Source: Molanna angustata (Eukaryota; Arthropoda; Insecta; Trichoptera; Molannidae). From it: a stretch of 64,000 bases of DNA. This document shows, one piece after another, positions 52,481 to 62,095 of this stretch. Made by a program: the position numbers and the translations under genes. The stretch's first letter is position 1. Every line of letters begins with the position of its first letter. Under the pieces are notes generated by a model. The model saw only the letters and a program-made list of their open reading frames with translations. It was not told where the DNA came from and made no database searches. The stretch lies in assembly GCA_963576475.1 (NCBI GenBank), contig OY754980.1, positions 4,655,492-4,719,491 of the forward strand. The letters run 5' to 3'.

Positions 52481-53159
52481 ACTTCGAACGTATTCATACA
52501 TTGTATAAAAAACAGCCATATTATAACTAATTGCATGTGATATTTTGTACAATGTGTGTCCTACAAAGTAACAATTTCACAAAAACATGCCAAAAATATT
52601 TCGTCAGTGGCGGTCGTAAAGCTTTTGTATTTAAACCAATTTGGGTTTCACAAAAGCTTTGTACGTAATAGTTTGTACAATGTTTTATGTATTTTTTTTT
52701 TCTATCGGTTAAAAACTCTGTTTTATAAAAGCATACCGACATATCATTTTATAAAAACATATTTCACATCTTTTGCTCTTAGGCACCGCCTTTGAATAGT
52801 GCTTTCACTCTTCTATTAAACGTACATATACCCGCATATCTGTCAATGTTTATTCCACATTAATGGGACTTGACGTGATGATGTGTTGGTATTTCAATAT
52901 CTTTCAGGGCAGATTCTCCAGTTGGAGTCAGACGAAAACTGAGAGAAACAACCAGTTCATGTTCATATTATATAATGTTTTCTTCAACAAACTTCCCATT
53001 TATTTCCCTATTCCAGTAGTTCCTCTCCTTTTTTTCCTTTCCCTCCCATAGTGTTGTAACATGTTTCATCTAAGATTTGTTTAATTGTCATTTATTTATT
53101 TATTTGTTTATTTATTTAAGATTTGGTACACGGTTAAAAAACAATACACATTTACATAT
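52481..53159. other. Unassigned interval
   Basis: Open frames at 52556 and 52863 have no motif. A short TTTATTTATT run is at 53092. Confidence 0.3.
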
Positions 53160-53425
53160 CAATGAAACCGTACCTACACACAGAAATCCCACAAGACAAA
53201 GCCTGTCTGTGGGTATACCTATTAAAATATAGACAAAATTATTTTTACGTTCTTGTGTTTATATGTAATATGTTTATAGTTTTATGTTGCTTTTTTGTAC
53301 ATGTAACATTTTCACTCATAATTTTAACAGATGGTTGTCTGGAAGTAATTGCCACTAGGCAATAAGTCCGCTATTTGTACTAGCAAATGAGTGATGTAAA
53401 ATAAAGTGTTAAAATAAATAAATAC
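53160..53425 (+). mobile_element. LINE or SINE 3' end with conserved hairpin and AAAT tail
   Basis: GATGGTTGTCTGGAAGTAATTGCC-ACTA-GGCAATAAGTCCGC (hairpin 53348-53363), then TTTGTACTAGCAAATGAGTGATGTAAAATAAAGTG and AAATAAATAAATA. The upstream 150 bp (CACAAGACAAAGCCTGTCTGTGGG) are probably its UTR. Confidence 0.55.
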
Positions 53426-53477
53426 GTCCATACATCATGCAATTTCATTCATTTTTTCAAATATATCATATATTCAC

Positions 53478-53722
53478 ATTCCATCATGCCATGTCCCTCG
53501 ATGGGTAGGCAGATAGAACCGAACGCCAAATTTTTGTATCTTTACACGTATCCAAGGAAAGGATGGCACGGCCATAATATGAACGACATCCTGAAAGAAG
53601 CTTTAAAAATAGTATGACAGTTTACAACGCGACAAATACGTGTCAAGATAGAAAAATGTGGCATTGGATTCTGCCTGCCAACCCCACGTGGGGCGTGGCT
53701 CGATGGTATGTATGTATAGTTT
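53478..53722. mobile_element. Two RTE-a 3' ends in inverted arrangement
   Basis: 53480-53552 is antisense (CCATCATGCCATGTCCCTCGATGGGTAGGCAG). 53553-53722 is sense (GGAAAGGATGGCACGGCCATAATATGAACGACATCC to GTGGCTCGATGGTATGTATGTAT). The two 3' termini therefore point outward, about 240 bp apart. Confidence 0.7.
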
Positions 53723-53775
53723 TCGGCAAATTTTTGATGCATAAAATAGTATCCGCATGGTGTATTGTCAATTGG

Positions 53776-53887
53776 GTGAATTGTCCATACGATAAATTGT
53801 TCCCACGGTCAACTGTCCATACGGTAAATTGCCCTCGCGGTCAGTTGCCCTCACGGTCAATTGTCAATTCGGTAAAAAGGGCGGACG
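53776..53887. repeat. 16-bp tandem array, seven units
   Basis: Units: GTGAATTGTCCATACG, ATAAATTGTTCCCACG, GTCAACTGTCCATACG, GTAAATTGCCCTCGCG, GTCAGTTGCCCTCACG, GTCAATTGTCAATTCG, GTAAAAAGGGCGGACG. The register is exact over 112 bp. Irregular related text (GACAATTGTCC, GATCAATTGTC) continues to 53935. Confidence 0.9.
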
Positions 53888-53957
53888 GACAATTGTCCGC
53901 GGTCATTCGGCTACGATCAATTGTCTGGGAATCTCTAAATTTGTTGTATTTTGAATA

Positions 53958-54477
53958 TATATGTCTCTCGCGGGGTAGGCAAAGAGACATTCATACATCG
54001 TCTAATACATGTTCGTCTGTTATTCATGCTTCTGACATTTCTGTCTTTCAAAATACCGTTCACATGGACGTGCCATCCCTTACTTGGGCGGTCCCGACCT
54101 CTCATTTCATTCCTGTTTGCAATGTGTATTTTCTTCGTCAGGCGTTCCTCATTCATTCTCCCCATGTGGCCAAACCATCACAATATGTTCACTATCATTC
54201 TATTAATGACATCTTTCTTTATCTTACATTGTTTCCTTATGTCCTTATTCCTGACCCTGTCATACATCGTCCTATTACAGATTCTTCTTAGCGATCTCAT
54301 TTCAACTGCATTTATTCTGCTTTCGTGCGACTTCTGCCATGTCCAGGTTTCATTTGCATACGTCAAGGTTGGCACTAAGATAGCGTTATGAATAGCAACT
54401 TTGGCATCCTTTGATATGTTGCGATCATTCATAACTGGTCTTAGTGCTCCATTCACTCTGTTTCCTGCCATAACTGG
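53958..54477 (-). mobile_element. RTE-a LINE, long antisense copy
   Basis: From ATATGTCTCTCGCGGGGTAGGC to CACTCTGTTTCCTGCCATAACTGG. In its own direction the frame 54471-54178 reads [92 protein letters not shown]. It then shifts and continues MGRMNEERLTKKIHIANRNEMRGRDRPSKGWHVHVNGILKDRN. A deletion near 53985 removes about 55 bases before the stop. Frameshift near 54175. Confidence 0.8.
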
Positions 54478-55004
54478 TTGGTTCTATCAGTTCTATCGGT
54501 TCTATCTGTAAATATATCTCAATTCTCATTTTTTTATAAAAAAATATACAAAGTATATTATTATTATTGTGTTTGATATAATATGTAGTTGAACCAGTGT
54601 ATGTTGGTGTACCTATATCATTTGGCTAGGAAATGAGAATGTGTGCCAAGTGCAGAGAATGTGATTTTTCTCATTTGACGACAAAACAAATCCAATTTGG
54701 CGATATATCCGACTGCTGGAAATGTATTATTTGCTGCTGGCTGCTGGATTGCAACTTTCAGCTCAGCTGGATATATTGAAGGAACGGAATCCATTATCTA
54801 CACGGAATGGGTGTGGCTGACACATGAATACTACCCTGCCAGAAATACGATACAAAATTGATACCCATCTAATCCCCAACACGTGAACACCTCGGTACAC
54901 ATATCCGTTTATTATCTCTCTATGGAGTTGAAGAATATTTTATTTTTATGTTGAAGGAACACAAATCCATGGAGTGAAGTTTTTAATAACTAAAAAAAAT
55001 AGCA
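54478..55004. other. Unassigned interval
   Basis: GGTTCTATCAGTTCTATCGGTTCTATC at 54480-54506 is a short tandem of a 9-10-bp unit. Nothing else recognised. Confidence 0.35.
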
Positions 55005-55696
55005 CAAAACGAGAAATGAGATCACTAGGAAGAGTACGTAATAGAATGATATTATGATAGAATAAAAAAAGAGGACATAAGGAGAGAATGCAAGATAAAG
55101 AAGGATTTTCATTCATTCATTCATTCATACCATCACGGCATATCCCACAATGTGGGGTAACCAGCGAAAGGTGTGCGGGTGTGCATTGCCTTATAAAAGG
55201 GAGCACAACATATCTGTGTATACCCACACACCAGTCTCGTCTCACCTAAAAAGGCACTATATTCAGAATGGGTGGTGAACCTCATTGCTGAACTATGTGA
55301 GATGTTATAGTTGCCTGTTGTTTTTCGATTACCCTACTCTTACGGGACACTCGAAAACAATAATAGAAAAGAGTGGAAGCACTATTCTAAGCCGGTGCCT
55401 CACAGCAGGATAAGAAGGATAGGTACGTAAAATGAAAGTGAATGCCTTGAGGTGGTTTGGACATAGCAGAGATGGAGTGAATAGCAGGGGTCGTCCCAGA
55501 AAGGGATGGCATGACCATGTGAATGATATTTTGAAAGAAGGAAACATAAAAAGTTTGAACAATCGACAAGCATGTATGAGACGATGCATGGATGTAAAGA
55601 AAGCCAGAAATGTGTGCAAAAATAGACAAGTTTGGCGCTCGGTTCTCTCTGCTTACCCCGTAAGGGACATGGCATGATGGTATGTAGGTATGTTTG
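55005..55696 (+). mobile_element. RTE-a/b LINE copy split by SINE-E
   Basis: 55005-55106 (AACGAGAAATGAGATCACTAGGAAGAG to ATAAAGAAGGAT) and 55421-55696 (AGGTACGTAAAATGAAAGTGAATGCC to GGCATGATGGTATGTAGGTATG) are one LINE copy. The second part reads MKVNALRWFGHSRDGVNSRGRPRKGWHDHVNDILKEGNIKSLNNRQACMRRCMDVKKARNVCKNRQVWRSVLSAYPVRDMA. Relative to the family the LTKK stretch is deleted at HSRDGV. Confidence 0.8.
55107..55408 (-). mobile_element. SINE-E reference copy with target duplication
   Basis: Inserted in the RTE copy and flanked by AAGAAGGAT (55098-55106 and 55412-55420; GATAA(A)GAAGGAT if one base is allowed). In the element's direction it starts near CTGTGAGGCACCGGCTTAGAATAGTGC and contains GAGTGTCCCGTAAGAG, GTTCAGCAATGAGGTTCACCACCC, TAGGTGAGACGAGACTGGTGTGTGGGTATA, CTTTTATAAGGC and CTGGTTACCCCACATTGTGGGATATGCCGTGATGG. 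It ends in an ATGA tail (complement TTCATTCATTCATTC at 55107-55130). No reading frame and no clear pol III boxes. The end GATATGCCGTGATGGTATGA closely parallels RTE-a's GGACATGGCGTGATGGTATG. Confidence 0.8.
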
Positions 55697-55721
55697 TAGG
55701 ACAAAACGAATTAAATAACAA

Positions 55722-55905
55722 TTTGGATGTGTGGTGACTGAGCGGTTAGCGCTCTGGGTTAGTAATCCAGTGGTCGCGAGATCGAATCCTACCACGACCG
55801 ATTTCTTTCACCTATAGCACAATCATATGCTTATTTTAGGCAATGTACGAGGATGTATATGCACTTGTTTCAAGGACATTTTCATTCTTAAAAAAGATAT
55901 ATTGT
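55722..55905 (+). mobile_element. SINE-B, near full length
   Basis: Head GTGGTGACTGAGCGGTTAGCGCTCTGG and GTGGTCGCGAGATCGAATCCTACC (A and B boxes). Body ACCTATAGCACAATC. 3' part CACTTGTTTCAAGGACATTTTCATTCTTAAAAAAG. The head resembles a class with a long variable arm (Ser/Leu-like), but it does not form an intact tRNA. Confidence 0.7.
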
Positions 55906-56026
55906 AGGTACGATAATTATTTCTCGGGCAGTTCTTGTTTTTTCATTATGCAATAAATGCCACTTGCATAGAGCGCAAGGAAACAGTTTAGGTACGTGTG
56001 TAGTTGTGTTGCTCCTGCATTATGAA

Positions 56027-56285
56027 TACCATCACGGCATGACCAGCTACAGATATGCGGGTGTGCATTACCCTGTAAAAGGAACCACGACACATGCGTT
56101 AATATTCATAAACCAGTCTCGTCTCACTTAAAAAGGCACTAGATTCAGAATGAGTAGTGAACCTCATAGATGAGATGATTTTTGCCTCTTGTATTTTTGA
56201 TAACCCGGCTCTTACGGGACACCCTAAAACGATGATAATAGAAAAGAGTGGAAGCACTATTCTAAGTTGGTGCCTAACAACAAAC
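56027..56285 (-). mobile_element. SINE-E, near full length
   Basis: From ATACCATCACGGCATGACCAGC to GGAAGCACTATTCTAAGTTGGTGCC. A deletion of about 17 bases removes CCCACAATGTGGGGTAA after GGCAT. Confidence 0.75.
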
Positions 56286-56378
56286 ATGTTGGGTTGCTCT
56301 GTTATAGTATTATTATGAAGTCATGTAGTAGATACCTATTTAGATTTTTCAAACATCGTACTCATAACGTAAGTACAT

Positions 56379-56588
56379 GTCGGTCTTCGTGGCTTAGTTG
56401 ATTGGGTACCTGACTGTTGATCCAAAGGTCCCGGTTTTGATTCCCGGTGGAGATTTTTTTACTGTGTTTTCAGTCTGGATCTGTGAAACGATTAATATCG
56501 TTATTATAGTTTCAAGAATGTAGCAATTTGTTTATTAGGTGTGAGTTAAATTAATGTTCGACATAGTTAGTTGCCCGAAAAGCTACAT
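56379..56588 (+). mobile_element. SINE-A, near full length
   Basis: GTCGGTCTTCGTGGCTTAGTTG head, CGGTTTTGATTCCCGGTGGAG B box (one extra T), TTTTCAGTCTGGATCTGTGAAACGATTAATATCG, then TAGCAATTTGTTTATTAGGTGTGAGTTAAATTAATG and TTGCCCGAAAAGC. Confidence 0.8.
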
Positions 56589-56589
56589 G

Positions 56590-56965
56590 TGTTAGACCTA
56601 TCATGACATACGCGGCGGAGACAAGAGCCGACACGACCAGAACCAAAAACCTCCTATGAACATCTGAAATGAATGTTTTAAGTTTTTTTCACAGGGAATA
56701 CGCTTAGGGACAGAATTCGCAATGACGACATTAGGCGGATCTGTGAGACCGAGGACATCATACGATGGAGTAGAGATAGGAGAAGATTCTGAAGAGACCA
56801 CGTCAACAAGATGGACGCATCTCGAATCCCATCCATAGCGGCAAACGACATCCCACCTGAAGACCAACGAAGAGATGGACCTCATGATGGACAATCTGAA
56901 GATTCACCGGAATAGCTTTCTCGAAAAACAGATCTACGATCTAATATAAGAAGAATAAGAAAAAG
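56590..56965 (+). mobile_element. RTE-c LINE 3' end, decayed
   Basis: Pieces in three frames: VRPIMTYAAETRADTTRTKN, TLRDRIRNDDIRRICETEDIIRWSRDRRRF, RDHVNKMDASRIPSIAANDIPP, and a RDGPHDGQ/GRPxxRWxDN-like stretch, ending AAGAATAAGAAAAAGAAGAG. This follows the RTE order LxPxxxYxxE...RxRxRNxxIR...WxxHVxRM. Confidence 0.65.
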
Positions 56966-57744
56966 AAGAGTGAGCATATCTGCGGGTATCCAGCATTAAA
57001 AAATAGGGAAACGATTTTCAATACAAAATTGAATACTATGAGAACTATATTATAATACACACACATAATACGACTTGTGGAAAAATAGTAATGAACTGTG
57101 CTCATGTTTTTCTGTTGCAAACTATTGATGTGTTTTTAATGACTTCTCTAGGATGTAATTATAAAACATCGAAGCGTGTTGTATTTCAACCCACAGATTG
57201 TCATATTTTTTTGGCTACGTTGAAAATAAAACATCATAAAATAATAATTTTCAACGTTTTTGTATGTCTTTCAACGATGTAAACGATGGCGTGAGTTGCG
57301 GTGCAAATTAACCGAAGAACGCCATCAACAAATAGTCATATAGATATGTAATTAGTAATTAGTTACGTCTCAAAATAACCTTAACAATAAAACAAAGAAT
57401 CACACGTATGAAGAAGATGATAATATATACGTAAAATATATTGAACCACTACAGACCGAGATTTAGCAACGTTTTCGATGAATCATTATATTTTTAATGG
57501 CTCGTTTTTTTGATATTTTTTTTCTTATTAAATATAGGTATGAAAAAGGTAAGTCTGGCTCCTGAGAGTAATAATTGTGTTTACCAGTGCGCATCCTGTT
57601 TAAAGGTGAAAATTGCGATTTTAACATTATTTCAATATAATTTTTACTTGTATATTATTTGCACCAATAAAATCCATCTGTTTGTGAAATATGTGCTTAC
57701 TTTTACTGAATTACGCAAACAAATTAAAAAAAAAGAAGAAGAAG
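56966..57744. other. Unassigned interval
   Basis: Plus-strand frames at 57091 and 57510 have no recognisable domain. AAAAAAAAGAAGAAGAAG at 57727 is low-complexity. Confidence 0.35.
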
Positions 57745-58190
57745 TTTGCCGAGAAGGAAGCCGTTTGGTTTCTGTGAGGGCGTCCTAGGTTCGATCCGCA
57801 GCAGAGGAGATTAATTTCTCATGCTAATATCGCTCGTTTGCGAGAACAACGACATAAGTCAAAAAAATCAGAGTTTTGAGTTAATAATGCAGAATTGTTG
57901 TGTTTATCAATGATAATATAACAGTGAATATATGACAGTGAAACAACGACATGTGTGCTGTTTCTCTCGCACTTATAGAGATATTATACTGAGAATTGGA
58001 GACGAAATGAATATTGACAAACACAACATTTCTGTATCATTAACTCAAAAATCGGATTTTTGACTTTGTCGTTGTTCTTGATATACTTCTCTGGGCTGGA
58101 AACACTGGTTAGTTGGAAGAAATCGCAATATGGTAATAATCTGGACACTTGCGTAGGGTGCAAGGAAGTGTTTATTATAATTATTATATT
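57745..58190 (+). mobile_element. SINE-D split by about 230 bp
   Basis: Head GAAGCCGTTTGGTTTCTGTGAGGGCGTCCTAGGTTCGATCCGCAGCAG (57757-57804, B box GGTTCGATCC). The 3' part CTTCTCTGGGCTGGAAACACTGGTTAGTTGGAAGAAATCGC (58086-58126) and TGCGTAGGGTGCAAGGAA (58150-58167) lie beyond an unrelated insert that includes ACTCAAAA-flanked text (57877 and 58043, possible target duplication GAGTTAAT/TTAACTCA in inverted sense). Confidence 0.6.
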
Positions 58191-58969
58191 TTTTTTTTTC
58201 AGAAATCTTCCCGGGTTTGCGCTAAACAAATCACCAAGTTTCTTCGTAATCAGATGCATGGTGTAAGAGCACAAAAAAGGACTTACAAAGATACATTATA
58301 ATGATACTAAAATCTACAATTTTCATCTATAGAAAGAGGATGCGCACTGGTGAACGCAACTACTCCCAGGTGCCAGACTTACCTTTTACATACCTATATC
58401 CAATAAAGAAGGATGTATGCTCTGCTACATCAGACAATAGGCTAATTTCCACAAACCAATAATATATAGAAATCACATCATAAGCAACAACACTTGGTAT
58501 ACACCACCTGATTGTGCCACCAAAATTTGGTGGCAAACAATATAACGTACCTATTTGAATTTATTCGGAATGGTTCTGAATGAAAATTTAAACACTAAAC
58601 TCAATCAATAATATCGAAAAGTACATGTTGTTAACATCATCATCATCAGTGTCGTCTTCTCGTTGCTAAGGATCGTGACCAGCCTCGGTCGGGACCAGTA
58701 GTTTTCGTCATGTAAATGATAGGTACCTACTTAGATTATATATGATACAGATACCTAGTCAGCGCAATGAATGTATGCCAACTAAAACTACGAGGAAACA
58801 GACGAATTTCTAGTATACGTACACCTACCGATACGCACACCTACATAAAATGTAGACCAACCGATCTACCGCCTCACACACACATGTAAAAAAAACTTGG
58901 CATACATTTGAATTCGAAATTTGTACTAGACGCGGCTTCTGTAGGTACATTATAATTCTATGGATAGGT
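58191..58969. other. Unassigned interval with a perfect palindrome
   Basis: TGCCACCAAA-A-TTTGGTGGCA at 58515-58535 is a perfect 21-base palindrome. TCATCATCATCA lies at 58637. No gene recognised. Confidence 0.4.
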
Positions 58970-59835
58970 ACCTATAATTTGATTACATGAAAATTCTTCG
59001 AAACAAAATTGTTCGAATGCGCAATTGTACGAATAACAATTTTTCGAAAATCAGTTATCAGAATGACAATTGTCCGAAAGCAAATTATTCGAACTAACAT
59101 TTGTTGGAAAACCAATTGACCGAATTTAATATATTTTTGTGTTATTATGTTGCCTCCTTTGACATATTTGTTGCCAGTCAAATATATTCGATGAAGACTA
59201 TTATTACTTGTTGTAATATTTTTGGGTACGTATGTTTGCACATTTTTAATAACTGATGTTTGACAGCGCGGGATAGCCTAGTTTGTACACCAGTTTATGT
59301 TTATCTAGTATTCACACCAATTTAGTTATTTTATTTTAATATTATAGTTACTTTTTTAAATATATAATGCAACTGGCTTACGCCAGTCGCAATTATAACT
59401 ACAAACAAACCTAACCAACCTCTTTTTACCAAAGTTTTGTAGGTTTAGGCTTAAAAAATAGGTGTACATCCTAGGATATCTGACAGCGCGGTGCGTCGCC
59501 ATGTTGTTTATTCCATAGATTTTTATTAAACATAATAAACTATGTAGATTTAGTACTCCGTGCAAAAAGTGAGTCATTTGTTTTCGATTCATACAAAATT
59601 TGCTAACTACGACATCTAGTATATTATAATAAAAATCTATGGTTTATTCCTCTCACAATACTACCAACATGACGTCATAAAAATTCGAACAATTGTAAAT
59701 TCTGATAATTGTGTGTTCGGAAAATTGTTTTTCGAAAAAATGTGATTCGAATAATTGCCATTCGTAAAATTGATTTTCGTAAAATTGAGCATTCGAATAA
59801 TTGTTTTTCGAAAAATTTTCCTGTCACCCTATAAT
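58970..59835. mobile_element. DNA transposon with TIRs made of 15-16-bp repeats
   Basis: The left array (58989-59128) and right array (59680-59822) are inverted relative to each other. Each has about eight units of the form TTCGAAnnnCAATTnT: left CGAATGCGCAATTGTA, CGAATAACAATTTTT, CGAAAATCAGTTATC, AGAATGACAATTGTC; right, read in reverse, CGAATGCTCAATTTTA, CGAAAATCAATTTTA, CGAATGGCAATTATT. The right terminus in reverse reads ATAGGGTGACAGGAAAATTTTTCG; the left terminus is mutated (TTTGATTACATGAAAATTCTTCG). The 550-bp interior has no transposase frame and contains the hairpin at 59369-59390. Confidence 0.7.
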
Positions 59836-59945
59836 TTGTAAGGTAGGTTCAAAAACCCCGTTTACCGCACACCGTTCACAAACCAACAGTTTTACACACC
59901 TGACATGTAAATTTTGTATATAACCACTAGTCTCAGTCTTGTAGA

Positions 59946-59990
59946 GTGTTATTCTGACGATGTGCCTTTCACGAAACGCGTCAATAACCA
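59946..59990 (+). ncRNA. Hammerhead-ribozyme-like motif
   Basis: All usual core positions are present: CTGACGA (59954-59960), GAAA (59973-59976), stem III CGCG as a self-complementary tetranucleotide, then TC with predicted cleavage after C59982. Stem I is a perfect 6-bp pair, GTTATT (59948-59953) with AATAAC (59983-59988). Stem II is short, GTG-CCTTT-CAC, with one extra T before it. Hammerheads with palindromic stem III are expected to act as dimers and are known from Penelope-like elements. The neighbouring open frame has no recognisable RT. Activity is untested. Confidence 0.6.
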
Positions 59991-61047
59991 AATAAATTTA
60001 ATACCAAGTATTTTTTTATTTTGCATTTATGATATATCTACAACTCAATATTCCTTTTTAATTTTCGTCTACTGCGGTTCGTTTGACGTGTTTATTTACA
60101 AACGAAATTTACAATGAGGATTTCTTTCAAAATAAGTGAAAAAAAAAACACAAACACAGAACTGTTCTTTCGCTCGCTCTAAATGCTTTTTCCATATTCA
60201 CACCTTTTAACACAACATGTCTTGATGAATACACATTTCAGTTCTTTTATCTCTGGCTTCGGGATCTTGTCTGTCGGCGAGGAGGTCCACGCTACAAAGA
60301 ATTTCATTGTTTATCGTTATTATTTACAAACCAAACATTTTAAAAGCTATTGGTTCGTCGTCTACTAAAACATTCAGGCGCGTCCATTTTATTGTGCTAT
60401 ATTAGAGAACAACTTGTCTCTAAAAGGGCGGCATGTCTCATAATGTTATAAGAGAAAACGTTATTTTTAAAAGGTTATAAGCTATTTTTGGGCACTATCA
60501 TTTTTATTTTAAATTATGTTTTTTTTATAAAATTTTGTATAATTGTATTATACTTTTTTCTTTCTCATTGTCATGTATACCTATTAGTTTATATTTGTTA
60601 TATTATGTTTATTTTTTAACGGCGCTGGCCGATTTACTAATAATATTAATAACAATTAAGCACTACAAATAATAACACTCAATTATTATTATTACCATTA
60701 TACACTTCCTCAAAAGAATTAGCAGATCAATGCGTAGATTGTAATTTATTTAAAAGAGCAAAATAAAATTCAACAAACGCATCATCAAGCTTTCAATTGG
60801 GAATAGTTCACCCATCCAGATACTTAACATATCAAAGGATTAGGCTCTAGTGTGTAGTATTTTATTATTATTATTATTTTAAAATCGAAATCAGCGCCAA
60901 GTTTCTTTAATTAAAGAATTTTTAAAAATTCTCATCTTCATCTTCTTTGTTAGGCTTCTCTCCACTGATGGATATATCTCAATATTTTATATGATATCTC
61001 TTGTTTCCTAAATTGAGCAGAGGTACATGAAAATAGAAATTAAGAAA
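59991..61047. other. Unassigned interval
   Basis: It may include the rest of a Penelope-like remnant after the hammerhead motif, but no protein match is visible. GGCTTCTCTCCACTGATGGATATATC near 60950 weakly resembles an antisense RTE-c tail. Confidence 0.35.
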
Positions 61048-61215
61048 TGAGGAGTTCACCACCCATTCTGAATGTAGTGCCTTATAGGTATGTCGAGACT
61101 GGTGTGTGGGTATACCGTACACCGTACACGTATGTGTCGCGCTTAATTTTATTAGGTAATGTTCACCCGCACGCCTGTGGCTGGTAAACCCACATAGTGG
61201 AATATGCTGTGATAA
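61048..61215 (+). mobile_element. SINE-E, sense, 3' two-thirds
   Basis: GGAGTTCACCACCCATTCTGAATGTAGTGCC, GTCGAGACTGGTGTGTGGGTATACC, CACCCGCACGCCTGTGGCTGG and GTGGAATATGCTGTGATAATT, the tail lost. Confidence 0.7.
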
Positions 61216-61253
61216 TTATTAATTAATTAATAATAAGGGAAATGAATTTATAG

Positions 61254-61350
61254 TATCATACCATACCATCACATTCTTTCCTTATTTGGGGTAGGTAGAG
61301 AGAAGCAAACGCCAGAATCCTCTCTCTTGACATACCTACATTTCTCACTT
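61254..61350 (-). mobile_element. RTE-b LINE 3' end
   Basis: ATCATACCATACCATCACATTC (ATACC tail complement), TTATTTGGGGTAGGTAGAGAGAAGCAAACGCCAGAATCCTCTCTCTTGACATACC parallels the reverse complement of 39230-39310. Confidence 0.75.
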
Positions 61351-61877
61351 CGACTTGATAGTATGTAGGTATATGTATGTTTAAAGGTTTGTCCAATTTT
61401 TTGAAATAATATTTGAAATAGAAGTACCTAGAACCTTTTAAAACGGCCAATTCCCTTAATACACCGAAGTTTACATTTTCAATAGACAAGAAGATTTTGA
61501 CGGGTAAATAATATACGGGTCATTGGCCTCAGTTTCATACTTTACAAGTCTCAAAGACCAGACGGACGTTTCTTTGTACTACCTACCCATTAATATTGTT
61601 GTATACTTTTGTTTTGCTGTTGTTTAGGCAATTATGCCTTCAGTAATTACCGTTTTTACAATCTGTAAAATTTCAGCCAGTTTTTAACAGCCGGCCGAGT
61701 TGCAAGTGGCCGCCGCCACTTACACCGATAAACAAAAGTTTTTTCCCGGGCACTAAATTTTTATGACCTCTTTGTACAAAATAATTATTACGCGATAGCA
61801 AAGAGTAACGCTTTATATTGTTAAAAATTCAACTGAATTGAGAGTAGGTAACAATAATAAAATTTTATGATTTTAAT
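61351..61877. other. Unassigned interval
   Basis: A GC-richer patch CAGCCGGCCGAGTTGCAAGTGGCCGCCGCC lies at 61690. Nothing recognised. Confidence 0.3.
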
Positions 61878-61930
61878 AGTGCACTTGAGATGATATATTC
61901 TCAAAAACGGCACAAAAATAATTATAAAAT
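61878..61930 (+). mobile_element. CR1-B LINE 3' hairpin, compensated copy
   Basis: AGTGCACTTGAGATGATATATTCTCAAAAACGGCAC. The outer stem GTGC/GCAC replaces GCGCC/GGCGC of other copies, and the inner stem is TTGAGA/TCTCAA. Confidence 0.55.
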
Positions 61931-62034
61931 TTTCTCGAATATCAAATATCTAGAAACTCGATAAAAAACAAGTAATTCTAAAAGAAATATAAAAAAAACT
62001 AGTAGACCTGGGTAGACGTTGTTCTGCTACTAAT

Positions 62035-62095
62035 AAAATAATTTGGCGTTCAGTTCTCTCTGCCTACCCCGCGAGAGACATGGCGTGATGTATAT
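62035..62095 (+). mobile_element. RTE-a terminal 55 bases
   Basis: AATTTGGCGTTCAGTTCTCTCTGCCTACCCCGCGAGAGACATGGCGTGATG. A very short 5' truncation; the TATG tail is absent. Confidence 0.7.

Noticed and set aside
53614..54391. 225- and 146-codon plus-strand frames rich in His, Ser and Cys
   Set aside because: They are antisense to the RTE-a coding region, whose own strand carries the RT motifs.
60183..60368. 61-codon frame near the hammerhead motif as its partner protein
   Set aside because: No RT, GIY-YIG or other motif could be seen.
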